A stretch of 64,000 nucleotides of DNA. Source: Sphingobacterium sp. SRCM116780 (GTDB lineage: Bacteria; Bacteroidota; Bacteroidia; Sphingobacteriales; Sphingobacteriaceae). The notes beneath the pieces were generated by a model that was not told the DNA's origin, ran no database searches, and was given only the letters and a program-made list of their open reading frames with translations. Of this stretch, positions 25,888 through 34,328 are shown in pieces. The first letter of the stretch is position 1. Each line of letters begins with the position of its first letter. The position numbers and the translations under genes are program-made. The stretch spans positions 248,001 to 312,000 of the forward strand of contig NZ_CP090446.1 in the NCBI RefSeq assembly GCF_021442025.1, read 5' to 3'.

Positions 25888-27768
25888 ATGAAAACAATAA
25901 AATTATTCTATATACCGATTTCAGCCTTATTATTTACAGGGCTATTTGCAAGTTGTAATGATGATTTTGTCAATACAAAACCCTTGTCTGAAGTTCCGCA
26001 AGAATTAGTGTGGACAGACGCAGGATTAGCACAAGCATTTGTGAATGACTTATATAATGGCTTGGGACAAGGTGGTTTTAATGAGCAAATGTTAGCGTCA
26101 TTAACGGATGAATCCATGTTTACGCATCCGGGAAGAGGTATAAATACCATTACGGAAAGTCGATCAAATCCAGCTGATCAGGGATGGATTGTTGACGCAT
26201 ATGAATATGGAAATATGTATAAACGTATCCGTGCGACTAATATCGCAATTGCAAATCTAATCGAGCCAAAGTTTGATAATGAAGCGAAAGCCAAACAAAT
26301 GTTGGGCGAAGCTTATTTCTTGCGGGCTTATTATTATCAACAGTTGTTGCGGTTTTATGGAGCAATCCCGCTTATCACGAAGATTTATTCATTAGAAGAT
26401 ACGGATCTTACAGTTGCACGCAATACCTATGAGGAATGTGTCAATTTTATCGTTAAAGACTGTGATGATGCCGCCACATTATTGGCAGGGACAGCACGAG
26501 TAGATGGTCGTACGAGTGAAGCTGCTGCACTAGCATTGAAAGCGCGAGTTTTGACGTATGCTGCATCCGACCTGCATGATGTTCCTACAGCAAAAGCAAA
26601 ATCAACTGTCATCTCTGCCTATGCAAATCCAGAATATCTGGGATATGTAACGGGAAATCGTAATGAACGTTGGCAAAAAGCTAAAACAGCGGCAAAAGCA
26701 GTACTTGATCAATCAGAATTAGCGTACAAATTGGATTTGTCAGCACCTGCCTCTCCAACGCAAGGAAGAGCTAATTATATCGCTTTAGCAATGGGAGGAA
26801 ATTCAAAGGTTGCTGATGTCGATGCTAAACGCGATTTGATCTTTGGAAGATTCTTCAATGATTTAAAGGATGAAGCAGGTGCGTATGTTGGACGTAATAA
26901 TGGACCAAATGGTTATCATAATTGGTCAGGAAATAGTCCAATACAATTATTGGTAGATGATTATGAAACATTGTCCGGAGAGAAGTTTGATTGGAATAAC
27001 CCAACACATAAGGCAAATGTTTATAAAGATCGTGACCCTAGACTAGGCGCTTCTATTCTTTATGACGGTGCAACATGGAAACCTCGGACAGATGATGTCA
27101 AAAACAGAGATCCTTTTAATCAAATTCAAACTGGACAATATGAAATAACAAATGCTTCGGGAGTCAAATCTATTCAATATGGTTTAGATACGCGAAACTC
27201 TCCTGTCGAAGATTGGAATGGTAGTTATACAGGATATTACATGCGTAAATTTGTGGATGCTGATCCTGCTATGGTCGATCAAAATACCAGACAACACGTA
27301 CCGTGGCCAGTTCTTCGATACACAGAAGCCGTATTAAACTATGTAGAAGCTTGTATTGAACTTGGAGAAGACGCTGAAGCAAGAACCTGGTTAAATAAAA
27401 TACGCTTTAGAGCAGGTATGCCAGCCGTTACTGAATCAGGAGCAAGTCTGAAAGGGCGTTATCGAAATGAAAGACGGGTAGAGTTGGCCTATGAAGAACA
27501 CCGTTTTTTTGATACACGTCGTTGGATGATTGCTAAGGAAACTTTAGGAAGACAGGTAACATTGATCAATATTTTTGGAACATTGAAAGCAGGTAAACTC
27601 GTTAGCTTATATCAGTACAACCCAGACAATTATAACTATTCGTATACTGTCAATACGATTGCTCCAGGAATTGAAAATAGAAATTGGTTAGATAAAATGT
27701 ATTTTATCTCTATTCATCGAGATGAGATGAACAGGAATACCAAATTAATTCAAAATCCAGGATATTAA
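25888..27768 (+). CDS. SusD/RagB-type outer-membrane lipoprotein
   Basis: The surface-exposed, alpha-helical partner binds substrate and caps the SusC barrel. The lipobox (GLFASC) gives a lipoprotein with the NDD residues typical of surface export in this phylum. Tetratricopeptide-like helices follow (LGEAYFLRAYYYQQLLRFYG), and the C-terminal RagB block contains VLRYTEAVLNYVEACIELG and ERRVELAYEEHRFFDTRRW. It has 626 residues. It pairs with the preceding gene and is followed by a terminator, so the locus is a two-gene unit. Confidence 0.95.
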   Translation: MKTIKLFYIPISALLFTGLFASCNDDFVNTKPLSEVPQELVWTDAGLAQAFVNDLYNGLGQGGFNEQMLASLTDESMFTHPGRGINTITESRSNPADQGWIVDAYEYGNMYKRIRATNIAIANLIEPKFDNEAKAKQMLGEAYFLRAYYYQQLLRFYGAIPLITKIYSLEDTDLTVARNTYEECVNFIVKDCDDAATLLAGTARVDGRTSEAAALALKARVLTYAASDLHDVPTAKAKSTVISAYANPEYLGYVTGNRNERWQKAKTAAKAVLDQSELAYKLDLSAPASPTQGRANYIALAMGGNSKVADVDAKRDLIFGRFFNDLKDEAGAYVGRNNGPNGYHNWSGNSPIQLLVDDYETLSGEKFDWNNPTHKANVYKDRDPRLGASILYDGATWKPRTDDVKNRDPFNQIQTGQYEITNASGVKSIQYGLDTRNSPVEDWNGSYTGYYMRKFVDADPAMVDQNTRQHVPWPVLRYTEAVLNYVEACIELGEDAEARTWLNKIRFRAGMPAVTESGASLKGRYRNERRVELAYEEHRFFDTRRWMIAKETLGRQVTLINIFGTLKAGKLVSLYQYNPDNYNYSYTVNTIAPGIENRNWLDKMYFISIHRDEMNRNTKLIQNPGY

Positions 27769-27795
27769 TAGCTCCAGTAAGCTATTCAAAATTAT

Positions 27796-27830
27796 ACTTC
27801 GGACTGTATGTAACAGTCCGAAGTTATTTT
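27796..27830 (+). terminator. terminator of the susC-susD unit
   Basis: A perfect 12-bp stem (ACTTCGGACTGT and its complement) with a 5-base loop is followed by TATTTTAT. The T run is interrupted. Confidence 0.65.
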
Positions 27831-27863
27831 ATGATAAGCTCTTTTTAGCCCCTACCACTATCA

Positions 27864-28151
27864 TTACAAATAAGTTTTAACGAGCTCTTCCCATTCATCA
27901 TCTAAAGAACCTATATACGCTGGTTTTTTAGCACGGTTATACCAATATCGCGCATTCCAAAGATCTTTTTCCTTGCGGTGTAGGTAAGCATGAACATGTG
28001 CCGATTTTGCATCCTGTAGGTGATCTATGAGATCATGTGCTTTTTGCCAATCTCCTTTCTTATCCCACCACAGTGATTCCAACAAAACTGAAAGTTCAGG
28101 AGGAGGAAATGCCAAGGCAACAGAAGTTGAAAATTTTTCGAATGTTAACAT
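27864..28151 (-). CDS. small conserved hypothetical protein
   Basis: A 95-residue cytoplasmic protein of unknown function. It is helical and TPR-like, with conserved-looking HVHAYLHRKEKDLWNARYWYNRA; similar sequences with a YLHRKEGDxWNAxYWYxRA pattern are widespread in bacteria. No catalytic motif is evident. It is separated from tex by a bidirectional hairpin, so it is probably transcribed on its own or by readthrough. Confidence 0.7.
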   Translation of the reverse strand: MLTFEKFSTSVALAFPPPELSVLLESLWWDKKGDWQKAHDLIDHLQDAKSAHVHAYLHRKEKDLWNARYWYNRAKKPAYIGSLDDEWEELVKTYL

Positions 28152-28178
28152 AGTTCTAAAATAGAAAATATTGTAAAT

Positions 28179-28211
28179 AAAAAGGACGATTTCATTTAAA
28201 TCGTCCTTTTT
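28179..28211. terminator. terminator downstream of tex
   Basis: A 14-bp stem (AAAAAGGACGATTT and its complement) with a 5-base loop is flanked by A and T runs. It starts 5 bases after the tex stop codon. Confidence 0.85.
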
Positions 28212-28215
28212 GTTT

Positions 28216-30453
28216 TTATTTAAATTTGCTTGCCAGTGCTGCTAGTTTAGAAGCCATATCTGTTTCAGGTTCTTTTTCTTTAGGTTTAAAGTTTTTATGA
28301 TCCTTTTTTGGCTTTGGGGAAGAAGGAGCTTCATTTGTTTTCATCGAAAGACCGATACGATTTCTTTTCTCATCAATTTCAGTGACTGTTACTTCAACAT
28401 GTTGTTGTACTTTTACCACTTCATGTGGATCCGATACATAACGGTTGGATAACTGACTTAAATGTACGAGACCATCCTGATGGACACCGATATCTACAAA
28501 TGCACCAAAATTAGTGATATTCGTGATGATTCCAGGTAATTTCATTCCTATTCTTAGATCAGAAACGGCGTTCACGCCATCTGTAAAAGAGAATGCTTCA
28601 AATTTCTCACGAGGATCTAGTCCTGGCTTTGCCAGTTCGTCGAGAATATCATTCAAAGTAGGAAGCCCAACCTCATCAGAAATATAATTTTTCAAAGGAA
28701 TTGTTTTTCTTAGTTCCGCATCTTTCAACAGGTCATGAACACTTGTTGACAAATCTTTTGCCATTTGTTCAACCAATTTATAACGTTCGGGATGTACAGC
28801 AGAAGCATCTAATGGATTCTCCGCATTGCGAATATGTAAGAAACCCGCCGCTTGCTCAAAAGCTTTATCACCTAAACGAGGAACCTTTTTCAATTCACGA
28901 CGTGATTTGAAAGGCCCATTTTCTTTTCTGTAATTGATGATCGATTGTGCCAAAGCAGGACCTAAGCCAGATACGTAAGCTAGAATTTGTTTCGATGCCG
29001 TATTCAACTCCACACCAACATTGTTAACACAACTCATCACCGTATCATCTAAGGATGTCTGTAACTTGTTTTGATCGACATCATGTTGATATTGCCCAAC
29101 ACCAATAGATTTGGGATCTATTTTTACTAATTCAGCAAGCGGATCCATTAATCGACGACCAATAGAAACAGCCCCTCTAACCGTAATATCTTGATCTGGA
29201 AATTCCTCTCTTGCCGTCTCTGATGCAGAATAAATAGAAGCCCCACTTTCATTAACCATCACAATGATCACATGATCTAGATTCAATTTACGAACGAAAT
29301 CCTCGGTTTCACGTCCAGCTGTTCCATTACCAATAGCAATGGCTTCGATATCGTATTTTTTTACTAAAAATGGAATGGTGCGGTTTGCTTCTGCTAGGCC
29401 ACCAGCACCACTGTGAGGGAAGATGGCTGTGTTTTCTAGTAAAGCACCCTGTTGATCCAATACGACAGTTTTACAACCTGTTCTAAATCCTGGATCAATG
29501 GCTAAAATTCTTTTTTGACCTAAAGGAGCTGCTAGGAGCAACTGGCGCACATTATCTGCGAATACCTTAATAGCTTCTTCATCCGCTTTTTGACGCGTCA
29601 AGACACGAATCTCTGTTTCCATAGAGGGTTTTAACAAACGTTTATAGCTATCTAATAAAGCCAAGCGAACTTGCGTTGCGGCTTCGTTAGCAGCTTTGAT
29701 GTAGATATGGTCAATGACAGGAATAATTTCTTCTTCTACGACTTCTATATCTAAATAAAGAAATTCTTCTTTTTCACCACGACGCATGGCTAGTACACGA
29801 TGCGATGGTGCATTTTTCAAAGATTCAGACCATTCATAATAGTCTTTATATTTAATGGCAGCTTCCTCTTTTCCAGGAACAACACGCGATACAAATTGTC
29901 CTTTATCTAAGAATATTTTACGTGTTTTATCTCTTATCTCTGCGTTTTCAGCAATTACTTCAGCAATAATATCTCGCGCACCAGCCAATGCTTCGTCCAC
30001 AGATTTTACACCATTTTCTTCATCAATTAAAGACTCCGCTAAAGCATTAAAATCTGTATTTCCTTGTGCCAATAAGACATCAGCAAGAGGTTGAAGTCCT
30101 CTTTCACGTGCCACACTCGCGCGTGTTTTACGTTTGGGTTTGTAAGGAAGATAAATGTCTTCCAAATTAGCCATTGTTTCTACTGTTTGAATTTTGTTTG
30201 CTAATTCAGGGGTTAATTTTCCTTGCTCTGAAATAGATTTTAAGATCGCTTCTTTTCTTTTGTCTAAATCACGCAGTTGTTGCATGCGATCACGGATGGT
30301 AGTGATTTGCACTTCATCTAAACTACCCGTCATTTCTTTTCTATAACGAGAAATGAATGGAACAGTAGCTCCTTCGTCCAATAATTCAATTGTTGTTCGT
30401 ACTTGTCTTTCGCTTATTGCTAATTCTTTCGAAACGATAATTTCGTGTGTCAT
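28216..30453 (-). CDS. tex: Tex-family RNA-binding transcription accessory protein
   Basis: A cytoplasmic nucleic-acid-binding protein of 745 residues with the full Tex order: N-terminal helical domain (ISRYRKEMTGSLDEVQI), YqgF-like RNase H fold (RILAIDPGFRTGCKTVVLD), helix-hairpin-helix (FKSRRELKKVPRLGDKAFEQ) and C-terminal S1 domain (PGIITNITNFGAFVDIGVHQ). The last 40 residues are a lysine-rich tail. Tex affects transcription and gene expression broadly. Confidence 0.95.
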   Translation of the reverse strand: MTHEIIVSKELAISERQVRTTIELLDEGATVPFISRYRKEMTGSLDEVQITTIRDRMQQLRDLDKRKEAILKSISEQGKLTPELANKIQTVETMANLEDIYLPYKPKRKTRASVARERGLQPLADVLLAQGNTDFNALAESLIDEENGVKSVDEALAGARDIIAEVIAENAEIRDKTRKIFLDKGQFVSRVVPGKEEAAIKYKDYYEWSESLKNAPSHRVLAMRRGEKEEFLYLDIEVVEEEIIPVIDHIYIKAANEAATQVRLALLDSYKRLLKPSMETEIRVLTRQKADEEAIKVFADNVRQLLLAAPLGQKRILAIDPGFRTGCKTVVLDQQGALLENTAIFPHSGAGGLAEANRTIPFLVKKYDIEAIAIGNGTAGRETEDFVRKLNLDHVIIVMVNESGASIYSASETAREEFPDQDITVRGAVSIGRRLMDPLAELVKIDPKSIGVGQYQHDVDQNKLQTSLDDTVMSCVNNVGVELNTASKQILAYVSGLGPALAQSIINYRKENGPFKSRRELKKVPRLGDKAFEQAAGFLHIRNAENPLDASAVHPERYKLVEQMAKDLSTSVHDLLKDAELRKTIPLKNYISDEVGLPTLNDILDELAKPGLDPREKFEAFSFTDGVNAVSDLRIGMKLPGIITNITNFGAFVDIGVHQDGLVHLSQLSNRYVSDPHEVVKVQQHVEVTVTEIDEKRNRIGLSMKTNEAPSSPKPKKDHKNFKPKEKEPETDMASKLAALASKFK

Positions 30454-30483
30454 AAATAGGGACTGTAATATTTATTAAAATAG

Positions 30484-30512
30484 AAAGCTGTTGGAAATCA
30501 TCCAACAGCTTT
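30484..30512 (-). terminator. terminator of tatA
   Basis: A perfect 12-bp stem (AAAGCTGTTGGA and its complement) with loop AATCA lies 36 bases past the tatA stop. The T tail on the minus strand is short and interrupted. Confidence 0.6.
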
Positions 30513-30548
30513 ATTTGACATATCTTATTGAAAATAATTTGCTTAAAG

Positions 30549-31043
30549 TTAGGCTTCTTTTGAAGGAGCGTCTTCTTTTTTTGCAGGATCAACACTTGTT
30601 TTTTCGATCGCTTCTTCTGTTTGATCCGTCTCTGCGAAATGATCAGAATAACCGTATTGAAAATGATTTGGCTCTTCGCCATATTCTGGTTGGCGGCTGT
30701 ATTGTATGGTGCCTTCAGGTGCTGTAAATTGAGGTGTTTTTTTCTCAGTGTCCTCAGCCTTTTCATTTTCAGCAGCTTCTATTACTTTTTGTTCTGCAAC
30801 CTGAACTTCAGCTAATGGATTCACTTCCGTCTTTAAATCAATATCTTTTTCAAAATTATTAATCTGATCTGAAATTTCTCTTTTAATGCCTTCTGAAGCA
30901 TCTTTAAATTCTCTAATTCCACGACCTAGGCCTCTAGCCAATTCAGGTAGTTTTTTACCACCAAATAATAAAAGAGCGATTACTAAAATCAACATCATTT
31001 CTGATGTTCCTATGTTAAGAAATGCAAATATTTGACTATACAT
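30549..31043 (-). CDS. tatA: TatA/TatE-family twin-arginine translocase subunit
   Basis: This inner-membrane subunit forms the pore of the Tat export system for folded proteins. The N-terminal membrane helix is followed by the hinge FGGKKLPELARGLGRGIREF, the signature of the family. The remaining 110 residues are acidic and low in complexity (EKAEDTEKK, EEAIEKTS), unusually long compared with about 60-90 residues in total for most TatA proteins. TatB and TatC are not adjacent. Confidence 0.92.
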   Translation of the reverse strand: MYSQIFAFLNIGTSEMMLILVIALLLFGGKKLPELARGLGRGIREFKDASEGIKREISDQINNFEKDIDLKTEVNPLAEVQVAEQKVIEAAENEKAEDTEKKTPQFTAPEGTIQYSRQPEYGEEPNHFQYGYSDHFAETDQTEEAIEKTSVDPAKKEDAPSKEA

Positions 31044-31192
31044 CTTGGTACTTTTTTAATAAATTATAAATGCTAAGTTACAGCAATATTTTAAAAATGA
31101 AACAGTATTTAAGGAAATATTGACATTTAGATTGTAAAAATTTAGTATAGATATTTCATACGCTCATCATGATTTGTTGACAAATAAGAGAC

Positions 31193-31221
31193 TTTGGAAT
31201 GATAAAAATCTCGTACTTTTG
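31193..31221 (+). promoter_or_regulatory. consensus promoter for the MATE transporter gene
   Basis: TTTG at 31193-31196 and TACTTTTG at 31214-31221 are 17 bases apart, matching the phylum consensus. The -7 box is 29 bases upstream of the start codon. Confidence 0.7.
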
Positions 31222-31250
31222 AAATCTTTTCAAATAATTAAGCGGGAAAT

Positions 31251-32606
31251 ATGTTGAAGCGATTAAAATCTTACAAACCTTATTATTGGAGTACCTTTAT
31301 GTTGGCAGGTCCTGTTGTGATCTCTCAGCTCGGTCATACATTGGTACATATGGCGGATAGTGTAATTGTAGGGCATTTTGCGGGTACAATTCCTTTGGCT
31401 GCGGTTTCATTGGTTAATGCTGTATTCATGGTTGTGATGGTTATTGGCCTTGGTATCGCTTATGGTATTACACCATTGATAGCGCAAGAAAACGGGCGTG
31501 ATAATAAGGAGGAGTGTGCTAAGTTACTTTCAAATAGTATTTGGTTGAATGCGTTGGCAGGTGTGTTGTTGTTTTGCCTCGTTTATTTTGGATCTATGCT
31601 GGCTATTGATCATCTTGATCAAGATCCTGCTGTTGTGAAAGAAGCAAAACCTTATTTGCTCATCTTGAGTCTATCGATTTTACCTTTAATGATTTTCAGT
31701 GCTTTTAAACAATTTGCTGAAGGCTTGGGATTCACAAAACAAGCGATGAATATCACCATTTGGGGTAATGTACTGAATATTATTTTAGCGGTTATTTTTG
31801 TTAAAGGGATGTTTGGTATTAAACCAATGGGCGTTAGTGGAGTCGGGTATAGCACGTTGATCGATCGTGTGATGATGATGGTCGTTATGTTATTTTATGT
31901 GATGAAATCATCGTATTTTAAACCTTATATCAATAAGTTTAAAATTTGGACTGTTGACATTATTCGAATTCGAAAAATATTAACAATAGGTGCACCAGTG
32001 GCTATGCAATATGTTTTTGAGATAGGTGCATTTGCGGGAGCTTCTCTGATAGCAGGAACAATAGGTGCCGTCGAACAGGCTTCTCATCAAGTCGCTATTC
32101 AGCTAGCAGCGATGACCTATATGATGGCAAGTGGTATTGCGGCGGCTGCAACCATTAAAACAGGGAATAGTTTTGGTAATAAAAACTTCTTCCGTCTCCA
32201 ACGTTTTGCAGTTTCATCTTATCAATTGGTGTTAGTGTTTATGACATTGACAGCAACGATATTAGCCATGTTTAATAACTACCTTCCTTTTATTTTTACC
32301 AACGATATGGCAGTGGTGACTATTGCCGCTCATTTGTTGGTGATAGCAGGTTTATTTCAACTTTTTGATGGAACCCAGGTTGTTGGTCTAGGAATATTAA
32401 GAGGTATGGGAGATGTAAATATCCCAACTTTGGTTACGTTTATTGCTTATTGGATCATCGGCTTACCAAGTGGTTATTTTATGGGAGTTTATCTGGGATG
32501 GGGTGTAGAGGGAATTTGGTATGGCTTGACCTTAGGTTTGTTGACCTCTTCCATTTTATTGTATTTTAGATATCGAATTGTTATCCAAAAACATTTAAAC
32601 GCGTAA
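31251..32606 (+). CDS. MATE-family efflux transporter
   Basis: This 451-residue inner-membrane protein has 12 predicted helices in two homologous halves. The N-terminal half holds AGPVVISQLGHTLVHMADSVIVGHFAG, and the second half repeats the pattern (IGAPVAMQYVFEIGAFAGASLIAG). MATE proteins expel cationic drugs or metabolites in exchange for Na+ or H+. The subgroup resembles NorM/DinF-like transporters; the natural substrate is unknown. Confidence 0.92.
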   Translation: MLKRLKSYKPYYWSTFMLAGPVVISQLGHTLVHMADSVIVGHFAGTIPLAAVSLVNAVFMVVMVIGLGIAYGITPLIAQENGRDNKEECAKLLSNSIWLNALAGVLLFCLVYFGSMLAIDHLDQDPAVVKEAKPYLLILSLSILPLMIFSAFKQFAEGLGFTKQAMNITIWGNVLNIILAVIFVKGMFGIKPMGVSGVGYSTLIDRVMMMVVMLFYVMKSSYFKPYINKFKIWTVDIIRIRKILTIGAPVAMQYVFEIGAFAGASLIAGTIGAVEQASHQVAIQLAAMTYMMASGIAAAATIKTGNSFGNKNFFRLQRFAVSSYQLVLVFMTLTATILAMFNNYLPFIFTNDMAVVTIAAHLLVIAGLFQLFDGTQVVGLGILRGMGDVNIPTLVTFIAYWIIGLPSGYFMGVYLGWGVEGIWYGLTLGLLTSSILLYFRYRIVIQKHLNA

Positions 32607-32630
32607 CAAAAATAGACTTGTGTTTATATG

Positions 32631-32827
32631 AAAAGAGGCTGTATCATAAATAAAATCAACAATCTTAAAACAGAATAAAATTTTGAACATTCTCTGTTTT
32701 ATTTATAGATTATAAAAAACGGGCTATTTTCAAATCGAAAAAAGCCCGTTTTAGTTATAAAACTTTAGGTATCCAAATTTAATTTGGTTACAAAAATTGA
32801 AAAGTCACTTATGATACAGCCTCTTTT
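32631..32827. mobile_element. MITE-like element with 19-bp terminal inverted repeats
   Basis: The ends AAAAGAGGCTGTATCATAA (32631-32649) and its exact reverse complement (32809-32827) enclose about 160 bases with no coding potential. Inside are two hairpins: AAAACAGA...TCTGTTTT, and AAAACGGGCT...AGCCCGTTTT (about 32716-32752). A TATG lies on both sides (32627-32630 and 32827-32830), a possible 4-base target duplication. The tips resemble those of IS1182-like elements in Bacteroidota. It sits between two convergent genes and its second hairpin may serve as their terminator. Confidence 0.7.
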
Positions 32828-32841
32828 ATGTATTAAGATTT

Positions 32842-34221
32842 TTATATTTCTCTATTGATATCCCAATTTTCTAAATAATCGGCTACTCGCTTTAAGAATG
32901 TACCTCCTAAAGCACCATCAATCACACGATGGTCATAAGATAAAGACAAATACATCATCTGTCTGATACCGATTAAATCTCCATGTTCTGTTTCGATAAC
33001 AGCAGGTTTCTTCTTGATCGTACCAACTGCCAGAATAGCGGCTTGAGGTTGATTAATTATGGGAGTTCCCATAATATTACCAAACGCACCAATATTAGTG
33101 AATGTAAATGTTCCTCCTTGCGTGTCATCAGGTTTTAACTGATTAGATCGAGAACGATTGGCCAGATCATTGACAGATTTACTAAGACCTACTAAGCTCA
33201 ATTGATCTGCATTTTTGATAACAGGTACGATTAAATTTCCATTTGGAAGAGCAGCTGCCATTCCGATATTGATATTTTTCTTTTTGATGATTGTGTTACC
33301 ATCGACTGAAACATTTACCATTGGAAAATCCCGTAAGGCTTTTGCAATAGCTTCAATAAAAATGGGCGTAAAGGTGATGTTTTCTCCATCCCGCTTTTTA
33401 TAAATTTCTTTCGCTTTATTACGCCAATTGACTAGTGAGGTTACATCAGCTTCGACGAACGAACATACATGAGGTGAGGTCTGAACACTTTTTACCATAT
33501 GATCAGCAATCAGCTTTCGCATACGATCCATTTCGATGATTTCATCTCCACCAGAATTTATCGTGTGAACCGTTTCGTTAGCTTTTGTTGCAACTTTCTC
33601 GTCAGCTTTTGTTGAGATCACAGAATGTTCGGTAACCGAAGTCGCATGGATAGTTTTGCTTCCTTTGCTTGCCACATATTTTAAGATGTCTTCTTTTGTC
33701 ACACGTCCTTCTGATCCAGTGCCTGTAATTTGATCTAATTCCTGTTGGTTTAGACCTTCATGAGCAGCGATATTCTTGACCAAAGGCGAATAAAATCTCA
33801 GACTATTATGTAGGGTAGACTGATGATTTTCAATGATAGGTTGTATCTGATTTAACCCAGGTATTTCTATCTTTTGATCTTCAATCTGTATTTTGGGTAC
33901 TACTGTCTCTATCTCTTCAACAATTGGAGTTTGTTCTTGTGTTGTTGTTGGAGTAGCGATTTCTGTCTCTGTTTGATCTCCTTCAATTTCAATAATAGCG
34001 ATTATATCACCTACTTGAGCCACTTGATCAATAGAAAAAAGTTGTTCTTTTAAAATTCCTTTTACTGGAGAAGGAACATCGGAATCCACTTTATCCGTTG
34101 CTATTTCTAAAATTGCTTCATCTTCAACGATCGTATCTCCTGGTTGTTTTAACCATTTTGTTACTGTTGCTTCAGATACACTTTCCCCCATTTTTGGAAG
34201 TAATAATTTATACAATGCCAT
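32842..34221 (-). CDS. 2-oxo acid dehydrogenase E2 subunit (dihydrolipoamide acyltransferase)
   Basis: This is the core acyltransferase of a 2-oxo acid dehydrogenase complex, probably branched-chain type. Domains in order are a lipoyl domain with Lys44 in EIATDKVDSD, a Thr/Glu/Val-rich linker, an E3-binding domain (YSPLVKNIAAHEGLNQQELD ending GRVTKEDILKYV), a second linker, and a catalytic domain with SYDHRVIDGALGG. It has one lipoyl domain and 459 residues. No E1 or E3 gene is adjacent, so whether it serves branched-chain or another substrate is uncertain. Confidence 0.92.
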   Translation of the reverse strand: MALYKLLLPKMGESVSEATVTKWLKQPGDTIVEDEAILEIATDKVDSDVPSPVKGILKEQLFSIDQVAQVGDIIAIIEIEGDQTETEIATPTTTQEQTPIVEEIETVVPKIQIEDQKIEIPGLNQIQPIIENHQSTLHNSLRFYSPLVKNIAAHEGLNQQELDQITGTGSEGRVTKEDILKYVASKGSKTIHATSVTEHSVISTKADEKVATKANETVHTINSGGDEIIEMDRMRKLIADHMVKSVQTSPHVCSFVEADVTSLVNWRNKAKEIYKKRDGENITFTPIFIEAIAKALRDFPMVNVSVDGNTIIKKKNINIGMAAALPNGNLIVPVIKNADQLSLVGLSKSVNDLANRSRSNQLKPDDTQGGTFTFTNIGAFGNIMGTPIINQPQAAILAVGTIKKKPAVIETEHGDLIGIRQMMYLSLSYDHRVIDGALGGTFLKRVADYLENWDINREI

Positions 34222-34270
34222 AATAATTAAGCTGCAATCCTTTTAAATACTAAGTTAGTTATTTTAAGGT

Positions 34271-34295
34271 TTATATTTTACAAAGTAAAATATAA
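34271..34295. repeat. AT-rich palindrome between cinA and the E2 gene
   Basis: TTATATTTTAC and its complement form 11-bp arms around AAA. It could be a weak terminator of cinA or an operator of the E2 gene. Confidence 0.35.
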
Positions 34296-34328
34296 TTTCT
34301 GATAAATCAATTTTCACGGAATAATATT

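Noticed and set aside
30386-30766. 126-codon minus-strand frame with many Lys and Gln
   Set aside because: Out-of-frame shadow of tatA running across its terminator into tex; low-complexity reading of the acidic tail.
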